Below, in pieces: positions 54,838 to 64,000 of a DNA stretch of 64,000 nucleotides. The notes below the pieces were generated by a model. It had not been told where the DNA came from. It saw only the letters and a program-made list of their open reading frames with translations, and searched no databases. Position 1 is the stretch's first letter. Each line of letters starts with the position of its first letter. The translations under genes and the position numbers were made by a program. The stretch covers positions 372,001 through 436,000 of the forward strand of contig NEEC01000020.1 of the NCBI GenBank assembly GCA_002189035.1, given 5' to 3'. The DNA is from Utricularia gibba (taxonomy: Eukaryota > Streptophyta > Magnoliopsida > Lamiales > Lentibulariaceae).

Positions 54838-55559
54838 ATGTGTGGCGGTGCAATACTGGCCGGCCTTGTTCCCGGCCTCCGGGGCTCCAGATTGGAGCTC
54901 ACCTCGGCGGATTTCTGGCCTGATGTCGCGAATCCTCCTAAAAGACCTGCGCCTTCCTCTGCAGGTAGTGCATCTAGGGTTTTTCCTCTTATTGTTGTCT
55001 TCGCTGTTGTCTTAGGTTTCTTTTTTGGCGAATTTCAGGTGATGAACTGCAGACTCCGGTGAAGAAGCAGAGGAAGAGTATCTACAGAGGTATACGGCGA
55101 AGGCCGTGGGGGAAATGGGCGGCGGAGATTCGTGACCCCGGGAAAGGGATTCGCGTCTGGCTGGGTACGTACGATACGGCGGAAGAAGCCGCCCGTGCTT
55201 ATGATAGGGCTGCCCGGAGAATCAGAGGAGAGAAGGCGAAACTCAATTTCCCCAATGAAGACGACGCTGCGCCAATCTCAGGGAAAGTTGAGGTGAAATC
55301 TGAGGAAATCGATCTCGCAACGGAGGGGACAGTGACAGGCGGCGGTGATGGCGGCGCTGAAAAGGAGCCGGTGATTCCGTTTGAGAAGCAGCCGACGATG
55401 GCTGTGGAGGATGAAGTGCAGAAGCTGTCGAATGAGCTTATGGCGTACGAAAGCTACATGAGCTTCTACCAGATACCGTACCTCGACGGAGCGTCCGGCG
55501 CGGCGCCGTCCAGTCAGCCGCAGGCCACAATGCAGCTTTGGAGCTTCGATGAAATTTAA
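54838..55559 (+). CDS. Group VII ethylene response factor with Cys2 N-degron
   Basis: AP2/ERF transcription factor of the oxygen-sensing group VII. Two coding exons: 54838-54964 and 55039-55559; sum 648 nt, 215 aa. The protein begins MCGGAIL, the conserved Met-Cys N-degron: in this group Cys2 is oxidised and the protein degraded in normoxia, and stabilised in hypoxia. Intron 1 position after the N-degron segment is characteristic. AP2 domain about residues 57-115 with [18 protein letters not shown] and a [16 protein letters not shown] core. The C-terminus ends LWSFDEI, like the acidic/Trp motif of RAP2.3-type proteins. Somewhat shorter than Arabidopsis RAP2.3. Confidence 0.93.
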
Positions 55560-55773
55560 TGACGTCATTATTCCTCCTTTTTTCCTTTTATTTTCAATCA
55601 ACCCGTGTCGTCAAATTTAGGGGACATTTTGTAAATTATTTGTTTCGCAATAAAATAAAAGCATGCCAAAAATTAGAAATATATATTTTCTAATAAATTC
55701 TGACAACAATCCGGATCCGGATCCGCATTAACTCATGGGTAAAAGTAGTTATTCCGACGACAGCAGAGTATTC

Positions 55774-55823
55774 CGGTGGGCGCCGCCGGGAACCCAAACC
55801 TATCCCAGGGGCGGCGCCCACCG
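55774..55823. repeat. GC-rich perfect inverted repeat
   Basis: CGGTGGGCGCCGCC (55774-55787) and its exact complement GGCGGCGCCCACCG (55810-55823) are separated by 22 bp. A further hairpin lies downstream (AGCACAA...TTGTGCT near 55860-55885, enclosed by AGGTAC...GTACCT). The region is much more GC-rich than the flanks and has no convincing coding frame. Confidence 0.7.
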
Positions 55824-55989
55824 ATTGATCTGGAGTTGTACTGCGAGGTACTACCCAACTAAGCACAATTCATCAAAGTTGTGCTGGAAAAGTACCTACT
55901 TCATGTGTTCTCGGCCGCCGTCAAATATGGAAACATCCCTTCACTATCACATACGCCCACCATCCCCATCGACCATTTCGAAACTCCAA

Positions 55990-56423
55990 AGTTAAACATG
56001 CTCGGATTTTAGTGTAAGTAAATTTGCATACAATAAATCTCGTATTTATCTAACATGAGACTATACACAGAATTTAAATGAAAGTTGAACAGAACATAGA
56101 GATTCATACATAAAGTTCGAATCTTTATAAAGAACTAATCTATTATAAGTAGAGAATCAACTTTTGATCGTTCATCAACTTTTCATACTTCACATATTAG
56201 AAAAGTATTACAATATCAACAATCATGTTATTCCAAAATGAAATCGACCTGGTAGCATTGGAAATGGAATCACTTGAGAACTGGATACAGACACCAAAAA
56301 AAAAAAAAGACAGCCAGAGGGGAGAGGCTACAGTCATCTTTCACATAATGCAACTTTGAGAATTCTGTGGTGTGTTTTCAAGAACATAAGGGTTACCATT
56401 TCTGGTTCCAGCGTTGGATTAGC
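55990..56423. other. Spacer and pyrophosphatase 3' UTR
   Basis: AT-rich, no gene seen; 56230-56423 is probably the pyrophosphatase 3' UTR. Confidence 0.35.
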
Positions 56424-57636
56424 TCACTGTCTCAGGGTCTCCACAATGTAGGAGGCATACAGATCCCTGTGACATCAATCCAAAGGACACAATGTATAAC
56501 AATGGCTCAGGTCCCTTTAAGATTTCAGAGCTGTTTTTATGTCACTTTGGTGAAACTTACATGGAGTACTGGATGGCAGCGATCGCGGCCTCGGCTGGGA
56601 GGAAGTCCTCCACTGCAACAGACTTGTTCTCATTCTTCTTGTCTGTGTCAAGTTCTCCATGAAGCAAAATAGCATAACTAAGAAAACAAGAGTGGTGATG
56701 AAGATAATGGGGTGCATACAGTCTTCAAAAAAGCGTCGGATTTCGGCAAGGCGATGCGGGGGGAGATCCTTTATGTCGTTCGTTTGGCGGAACTCAGGAT
56801 CATCAGCACAAACTGCAATGATCTTGTCATCTTTCTCACCCTGCGGAGCAAGGATTTAGGTTCATGGCAATCTGCAGTACACTGTAAGAGGGAAGTGTTC
56901 AAGATAAGTCAACCTGATCTATCATTGGCATCAATCCGATTGCACGGGCACGAAGGAAAGTGCCAGGGAGGACAGGTTCCTAGAGGCACAAGATGGTTAC
57001 ATTCAGAAGTAAACGAGGATGTTCACTTAAAGCTAGGAAAGAGGACCTGCATCAGCACTAGAACATCTATGGGATCATTATCTTCACAAAGGGTGCGAGG
57101 AACAAAGCCATAGTTGTGTGGATAAACAACCGATGAGTAGAGAACTCTATCAACCTGTCAAACAAAGACTTTACTGCGTCACTGATGCAGACAGATGAAT
57201 TCTGGATCAAGGAACAGAGCATCCCTTGTAGCTTCTGCTCTCACCTTGATGAGCCCACTTGCTTTGTCAAGCTCATACTTGACTTTGCTGCCCTTCCCAA
57301 TCTCGATCACCTGCAAAATGATCACAGAGAGTCTAAAACCATCTGGCAGAGAAATAAGAAAGTTTCACCATCATATGGCAACTAAAGACTTACAACGTTG
57401 AAAACTGATGGAGCCCCTGGCCCTGGACAAAGACAAGCCTTATGTCAGGGTTCCCCTTTCACCCAAAAAGAATCACGTTAAAGCACTATTCTGCGCTACA
57501 TATACATACCAATTTCCAAGTCATGCCATGGATGTGCAGCAACAGATCTGCGAGACATGGAAGAGAGAATCCTCTCATTTAGAGCAACCCGTCTGGCACC
57601 GCTTCCTACCTTCTTTATCCCCTTATCCTCAGCCAT
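56424..57636 (-). CDS. PPA: Soluble inorganic pyrophosphatase
   Basis: Cytosolic Mg-dependent enzyme splitting pyrophosphate into two phosphates. Eight coding exons: 57510-57636, 57394-57422, 57245-57310, 57047-57154, 56914-56979, 56720-56840, 56561-56642, 56424-56466; sum 642 nt, 213 aa, normal for plant PPA1-5. Motifs: [38 protein letters not shown], the metal-binding [29 protein letters not shown], and FFEDYKKNENK. The C-terminus [16 protein letters not shown] is spread over exons 7-8. No organelle transit peptide, so cytosolic. A second exon of only 29 nt is conserved-looking and required by phase. Confidence 0.94.
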
Positions 57637-58099
57637 ATCCAACTAAACCATGATAGAAAAACGAAGGAAACTTATCATCAAACGACCTGATTTTCACACT
57701 CATAATTGCATCCCCACAGTACTGGACACTAACCCATTAATTTCATCCACCCATTTGATATATTGGACACGAAACGAAAAACTAGAAGACGAAAAACTAA
57801 ATTCTTCAGAAAAATCAATCCTACCCAGTTCAAAAAAGCCCCCCAAACAACTCAAGACTCCAAAGGCAACGGCATCAAAAGCATGAAAACACAAAGCCAA
57901 CCATAAAATGCATTAATAACAAACGCGCCCATCTATTACCAGGCACAAAGAAGTCCCGGAAAACTTGCCGGAGATGGGATAGCAATACAACGGTTCACGG
58001 TTCGAGGCGAAAGCGTGAACGAAGTTGCCGATACCGTTCGATATATAAAGCGCTGCTGTGCTTTGTCGGTGTGCGTGTAGAGAAAGAGAAGATTCTGTT

Positions 58100-59390
58100 A
58101 ACCGTCAATCTGCGCCGTCGGATCCGAAGATTCTCTTCAAATCCAACGGTCTGTGATAGCCGTCATAAAGCGAATATTCCAACTTTCATGCTCTTTTTTC
58201 TAATATTTTATGCGTTAGTGACTTTTGAGAATTTCTAATTGCACTAATTTCCTATAATTACAAGAAAATCCTCCATCGCAAGTTCCCTTTCTTATCCATT
58301 TTTTCATGTGCAAGAAACTATACCAAAAAAAATTCTAGAAAGGTAGATTAGAATATGCACATGTAAAATTCAAATCTATAAGTTAATAATGAATATCAAT
58401 ACCGTAAAAACTCATTTGGCAAAACATTTTAATTTGCTCATTACTAAAATAGTCATAAAGGATGAGGAATGACAAAGAATGTATGAATTTTACATTTAAA
58501 CTTGATTATATATGTGAGGATACTAAGATTTATCACTTCAAAATTAAAAAATAACGATATTATTTATGATATTTAATATATTCTGTTGAATAGATAACAA
58601 GAATAGTAATGATGTTTCACATGAGCTAAGAGCAATTATATTATATGGTTGGAGGGAAAATAAACATCATCTGCACAAAATGGAACAAAATTTGCATTTT
58701 CAAGTTATTACAAAGATAAGGATATGATGGCCATTTTATGAGATTTTGAAGGATATGATGGGGGATAGGGTGTGGGTGGCCATAGACAAGTACCATGGTC
58801 CAAGTATATGAGTGGTGTAGAGATTTTGGGAAGTAATGATAATGTAATGAATAAAAACTTTTACAAAGAATATTCGGTATAATAAAAGGATAATTATATT
58901 TTCTATTATTTTATTTTATAAAACAAAAGGATTCTATTTTGAGAAAAATCAAATTATATTTGATTTGTATTGATATTTTAAAAAAGCTATTGAGCGGCAT
59001 AAATTTCTAAGATTTTTAAATTGGTATGATTAATTTTCAATGTTTAATGAAAATGACATCAGTATCTTCTTATTGAAATATTTAATTTCCAAATTTGACG
59101 TAACTGACATAATTGAACTAATTTATATCCTAAAAAATATAATTATCGTTAATTTATGATATAAATTGAATTAAATTTGAATTCTTTTTAAAATAGAAAA
59201 ACTGAGTCATAATAAAATTACCATTCACTCATTATTTATTAAGATCATTTGTAAATGATTATATATTTTTTATTAAATTTTGATTGATTTAAAGTTTATT
59301 TTTTTTAAAAAAATATAACTATTTGAATTTAAAATACATTTTATTTTCATTTAATTATAATATATTATTATATTAATATATTACACGTAT
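58100..59390. other. AT-rich intergenic region
   Basis: Pyrophosphatase leader to about 58100, then AT-rich sequence without gene-like frames or clear repeats. Confidence 0.4.
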
Positions 59391-59393
59391 CGA

Positions 59394-59447
59394 TGGGCTG
59401 TGGGCTAATGGAATAAAAAAACAAGACATTGGGCCGAAAAAGGCCCA
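59394..59447 (+). promoter_or_regulatory. Site II cluster, promoter-like, upstream of the AAA-ATPase relic
   Basis: TGGGCT at 59394-59399 and 59401-59406, TGGGCC at 59430-59435 and GGCCCA at 59442-59447. Four elements in 54 bp look like an active housekeeping promoter, followed by a GC-richer, leader-like stretch (59480-59880). No intact coding region follows. Confidence 0.45.
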
Positions 59448-59879
59448 AATAGTTGAGTCGGGCTTGAGGAATTAGTGGGCTCTTGTGTTCATTATGAATA
59501 GTGAGCACGAGCTATCGGCGATATATCATTCCGGCTAACTGTGACGACGGCGGAAGTTCGGAGGATACTGGTTGACTTAGTTCTGTCGGTTTGCATAAGG
59601 AGTCCTGACGCGTTGGTCATGAATGCATTGGCGTGGTTGGGTGGAATTGGTGGTGTGTAACTTCGAGTACGATCTGTGATAATAGGTAGCCTGCTATTGT
59701 GCCGCTAGATTCGATTGTCAAGGGCGATTCGTTGAATAGTGCAATCCAGTTTTTTTTTTTTCTGAATCAGAGGAGAACTGCCCGAGGTTTTCGCGATTTG
59801 GGTTCTTGTGTAGGTTTTTCTTGATCGTCGTGATATCTGTGGCCTGTGATTCTATTCAATAGACCTGGTTCCGGATTTG

Positions 59880-60285
59880 CATTCCGTGAAAATGTGGCCC
59901 GCTCCTAGGGGAGAAAGGGTCGTCGTTTTTAAGACGAATCTTGACGAAAACTGGACCCTGCTTGATCAGGAGAGGGAGAGCGGATATACATTGAGTTGTC
60001 ATACTATGGACATGAAGCATTCACAGTTCTTAATAAGTATTTTATGGGGACTGAGGTTACCTTGTCCCAAGAACTGTTTCCCATAAATCATTGCTCTTCT
60101 CGGGGAGAATGACTCCAGCTGATGTTGCTGAGAACCTGATGCCAAAGTGCAATGCGAAGATATTGAATCTTGTTTTGAAAGATTGGTACATGCCTTTAAA
60201 GAGGCCAAGAGAATGGCAGACGAGGAGAAGAAGAAAGTAGAAGAAGAAGCGAGGAGGAGGAGAAAACAGAATGGTAAGTCACTAG
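59880..60285 (+). pseudogene. C-terminal relic of an AAA-ATPase (AATP/BCS1-like)
   Basis: Fragments of the plant AAA-ATPase C-terminus appear in order but different frames: GERVVVFKTN (second region of homology side of the AAA domain), RIYIELSYYGHEAFTVLNKYF, then MTPADVAENLMPK, and a charged tail EAKRMADEEKKKVEEEARRRRK. The Walker A/B regions and the N-terminus are absent, and at least two frameshifts separate the pieces. This is a truncated, decayed copy; it could still be transcribed from the promoter-like cluster upstream. Confidence 0.6.
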
Positions 60286-60656
60286 GTTCCTAAATTGTTT
60301 TCATTGTGTTGCCACTTACTCTCTTTTTTTCTTCTTTGCACTGTCTTGCTTACTATGTGCATCAAAATTGCTTGCTCTAATTGATGCTTTGAATATCAAG
60401 AAAGCTCTCGAGGAAAGAGGGATCAAATGGCTTCGCTCGTGGAACAAAGGGATTAAACTGAACATTGTTTCCACAAAAAAAAAGCATTTTTTTCAACACT
60501 CAAGACGTGTATGGAGCACTAAGTGACTAATGGGAGGTATCACATCATCCAGTTTCTTGCATTCTGCCATCCACCCATAAATGCTCGCTAAGTAGTCATA
60601 GTGCGTTACTCAACTTTATCTACACCATTCACAGTGGATTCTTCACTCCTGGAAGA

Positions 60657-61804
60657 ATGGTTTCCGCTTCCTTTCTCATCATTGTCACACTAATAATGTC
60701 TGCAGTTGACAGCTTAGCGATTGGACTAAGCTTCGAGTATTATGCAGTATCGTGTCCCATTGCAGAGCTGGTTGTTAAGAATACTGTGATCACAGCCCTG
60801 CACAGAGATCCCACCTTGGCTGCTGGACTCCTTAGGATGCACTTTCATGATTGCTTCGTTGAGGTAGATCAGTGAACAGGCTCCCCCTCCATATCTATAT
60901 ATATGATCATGACTGCTGTTTGATGATTCAATCAGGGATGTGATGGATCAGTGCTCATTGATTCTACAAAGGATAACATGGCAGAGAAAAACTCACCTGC
61001 CAATTTGAGCCTTCGTGGCTTTGAAATAGTTGACATCGCCAAAGATTTGTTAGAGAAGCAGTGCCCCGGAGTCGTTTCTTGTGCTGATATTCTAGCCATG
61101 GCTGCCAGAGATGCTGTCTTTTTCGTAAATCCCTGGCCTTTCCCTATGCACCTGCTTTCAAGTAATTCAAGCTACAATTGTAAAACACTAATGGTTGCAG
61201 GCTGGAGGCCCTGTGTATGACATCCCGAAAGGAAGGAAAGATGGAAGACGGTCCAGAGTCGAAGATACCATCCAGCTCCCACCTCCCACATTCAACGCCA
61301 CAGAGCTCATCTCCACTTTTGCTAAACGCGGCTTCACATCTCAGGAAATGGTGGCCCTCTCTGGTAAGAACAGAACAAGTTCATTCAACTGTGGATCAAA
61401 TCCTGATGATGCATCCATCCCATCCAGGGGCACACACGCTAGGAGCCGCAAGATGCTCTTCGTTCAAGATGCGGCTCTCCGACGACAGAAATCTCGACAT
61501 GCTATTTGCAGGAGAACTCAGAAAGACATGTGATGCAGGAGACAATGCCGAGCAGCAACTGGATTCCACCAGGAACATCTTCGACAATGACTATTACAAC
61601 ATGCTGAGGATGAATTCAGGGGTCCTGCTCTCAGATCAAACTCTGTTTTCAAGTCCTATAACTCGAGGCGTCGTCGATGCGTATGCCGCGAACGAGGCAG
61701 CCTTCTTCTTCAACTTCCAGAGGGCCATGATCAAGCTCGGGGTTCTGGATGTTAAGGTTGAATCGCAGGGAGAAGTTAGGAGCAACTGTAGGTGCATCAA
61801 CTGA
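60657..61804 (+). CDS. Class III secretory peroxidase
   Basis: Heme peroxidase of the apoplast or vacuole that oxidises phenolics and handles hydrogen peroxide. Four coding exons: 60657-60863, 60936-61124, 61201-61363, 61428-61804; sum 936 nt, 311 aa, the classic four-exon layout. Signal peptide about residues 1-20. Distal heme site RMHFHDCF with Arg and His; [22 protein letters not shown]; proximal His in [13 protein letters not shown]-terminal NCRCIN. The eight conserved disulfide cysteines appear present. Exon 4 begins GG after the acceptor at 61426-61427. No defects seen. Confidence 0.94.
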
Positions 61805-61829
61805 GCCTTCCTTCCTCAGGCAGTGTCAT

Positions 61830-62340
61830 CAAGGGCAAAATGGGGAATACCTTATCTTGCCTTGCTCCCTTTCAACTGCCCTTAACGACTTTATTATTAA
61901 ATTAATTTAAATCCAAAAAAATAACATAATAATATGAAGTTAATATGACTCATTAAAAAAATAAACAATTAAATCATGATTTTATTGAATCATTTATGTA
62001 AATGATTAATTTTTTTAATTATAGTATGTAAATGATGAGAATATTTGGATTGAAAATTATTATTATAGATTATAAAGTGTTTATTGAATCCAAAATTATA
62101 TGAATTTATTTAAAATTAACTATTCATTTACTTTACTTAATATTATTTAACTTTAATTTTATTGTTACTGATTAAATATTATTCAAAAAAATTAATATAT
62201 TTATATTACATTTATTTAAATTCAAGTAAGTTAAAATTTTTTTAGAGCCATTATGTCATTTAAAATATTTAAAATTCAGGTATTTAGAAAATATTGGGAA
62301 GTATTTCAAATCCCTAATTTGCAAAATGGGGTGCTTAAAT
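61830..62340. other. AT-rich spacer
   Basis: Peroxidase 3' UTR followed by AT-rich sequence; no gene seen. Confidence 0.35.
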
Positions 62341-62474
62341 AATTTTTCTTTTACCATCTTCCTCCTCCGGTGCAGGTGTCTGAGTTGCTTGGGGATCTAC
62401 CTGTAGGATTGAGATCAAGATCGGGATTCAGCACGGCGTCTTTGGTTTGAGAAAAAGATCTTGTGACCCGAGAA

Positions 62475-63760
62475 ATGGAGAGAATGAACCAGGCGTTTGA
62501 GAAGATGAAAATGCTGGTGGGTATGGACGTTGAGGAAGAACAGCCCCAACCTGAACCCTCCTTCCTGGATGAGATGAATCGCTCCTGCACTTTGTCGACT
62601 ACGCAGGTACTTAAGCCATCTACTCGGCTACGCGATGATTGAAGAATTGGATCTCATTTTGACTTTTTCAAGTTTGATTCTTGCGGCTTTATTGTGGCTT
62701 ATTGGTAAGGGTGAGGCAAAACCCTTCTTTTATTTTATCGTTGTTGTCGAGGTGTTACTCTTTTTCCTAATGATCTGACAGAGGCTTTATGGGTTTGCGA
62801 TTTGCTTAGCGGCTGGTATAACTTGCACTTTCTTGGTAAGTAAATTTCAGCGGACCCTGAGACAAGGGCCTCTTTTTGATTGATTATGCAGAGAGCATGA
62901 TGATGAACTCCTGAAAAAATGTGCATTTAGCATCCGGTTTACCTAATGTGTTTCTTTGTTTTGCTGGAAGTCGATGCTGGTTTTCTTGAATCCAATCAAA
63001 TTTGGGATAACTTTCTCACTTGGAAATCTGCTTGCTCTGGGAAGGTTCGTATTCTGGAGTGGATAATGTAATGTATAGTTTTTCTTAACTGCATGTCATG
63101 CTTGTCTGCATTTCGAGTTAAATCACATCATCAATGCTGTCTAAGCGTCTTGTTCCATGTGAGTTAGTATGTTTCTTTGCAAAACATCAGTTCCACCAGG
63201 GAAAAGAAAAGTGTGTGGAGTGTAGAGGAGAACAAAGTTATTGCCATGAATCAGAAATTATATGCCTTTACATTGTCATTTGTCCGTTGTTTGTAATCTG
63301 TGTTGTGCACGTGAACTCGAACTCTTCATTGCTAATCACATTGTGCTTGTGGCAGCACAGCATTTCTGATAGGGCCCAAAAGACAGTTCACCATGATGCT
63401 TGACCCGATACGGATATATGCCACTGCAATATTTATTTCTAGCATCATACTTGCACTTTTTTGTGCAGTATACGTGAGTTTCTTCTGAAAGTTCTCATCT
63501 TCTTCTTCCCTGATACCCATCATCCAATTTCCTCATTTTCGGAACCAGGTCCATAACAAGCTCTTGACACTTCTCGCTATCTTGATGGAGTTTGGTGCTC
63601 TTATCTGGTATCTCTTTTTCGTATTTACAAAGTTCACCCTTGCCTGCTTCATCTCTGTCATTTTCTTCTTTCCATGTACAGGTACAGCTTAAGCTACATT
63701 CCATTTGCAAGGTCATTGGTTTCGAAAATCTTGTTCAAGTGCTTCGATTCCGAGTTCTAA
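62475..63760 (+). CDS. SFT2-like Golgi vesicle-transport protein
   Basis: Four-helix Golgi membrane protein of the Got1/Sft2 family, assisting vesicle fusion with the Golgi. Six coding exons: 62475-62606, 62782-62835, 62971-63044, 63356-63473, 63549-63607, 63682-63760; sum 516 nt, 171 aa. N-terminal cytosolic part MERMNQAFEKMKMLVGMDVE..., then helices: RLYGFAICLAAGITCTFL-S-MLVFLNPIKF, FSLGNLLALGSTAFLIGP, YATAIFISSIILALFCAVYV and LLTLLAILMEFGALIWYSLSYIPFAR. GPKRQFTMMLDPIR is the conserved loop. The gene is intact; the remaining window to 64000 is its 3' flank with nothing further seen. Confidence 0.9.
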
Positions 63761-64000
63761 AGTGATGTTCTTGAAAAATTATCTTTTCTGAGTTTGTAAT
63801 GATATCTCTTCATGGAGGCATCCTAACTCTTCATTTCAGTTTTGAATAGTCTCACCTTATCAGTCGGACTCGAGTGTCACACCTCCGGTTTTTGAAGATT
63901 TCAAGGAATGATTTTGTTAGAAATGAGAATGAATAGATATAGAGGATAGCAGAAGATAGCTTTGAAATAAATTCAGAGGTTAAGTACGGTTTAGATTCCT

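Overview
This is a gene-dense stretch of a plant nuclear genome. Evidence: spliced plant-specific genes (photosystem I PsaL, Ycf54/LCAA, a group VII ERF, a CIPK, an MLO protein, a class III peroxidase, a PMEI-pectinesterase), a U2 snRNA gene with the plant USE/TATA promoter, short GT-AG introns, AT-rich spacers and telo-box/site II promoters. Protein styles fit a eudicot with a compact genome (about 24 intact-looking protein genes in 64 kb); I cannot name the species. All gene models were spliced by eye. For every multi-exon gene the exon lengths and reading phases were summed and agree, except where a frameshift is stated.

Layout. 1-18 kb: EXO70B (+), then a run of minus-strand genes: U2B'' , AGT2-type aminotransferase, RDM4/IWR1, a CIPK, and ribosomal protein eS26; then an ATL RING-H2 gene (+). 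18-30 kb: a WW/DEAD-box helicase with RGG and RS tails (+), a candidate H/ACA snoRNA behind a telo-box promoter, a reticulon (+), Ycf54 (-) divergent from a small conserved gene of unknown function (+). 29-34 kb: an MLO gene (-) and a 69-bp perfect tandem array. 34-41 kb: ATG10 (+), PSAL (+), a METTL23-like methyltransferase (-), U2 snRNA (-) divergent from a PRCC homologue (+). 41-50 kb: a mostly empty AT-rich spacer with a diverged tandem duplication, a RIN4/NOI gene (+), a decayed YGGT gene (-), cyclin C (-), pectinesterase (-). 50-64 kb: GH9 endoglucanase (+), ERF-VII (+), soluble pyrophosphatase (-), an AAA-ATPase relic (+), peroxidase (+), SFT2-like protein (+).

The genes are mostly unrelated housekeeping and signalling loci in ordinary plant order. 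Small functional echoes exist: U2B'' and U2 snRNA are parts of the same particle; PRCC and the RS-domain helicase are RNA-linked; PME, GH9 and peroxidase are secreted wall enzymes.

The most notable signals are: (1) four otherwise intact genes need five single-base insertions, all lost from G/C runs, which looks like a systematic base-calling artefact; (2) the H/ACA snoRNA candidate; (3) the nine-copy in-frame 69-bp minisatellite; (4) two pseudogene relics; (5) coding first exons of only 3 and 6 nt. I found no clear evidence for a wholly new biological system.
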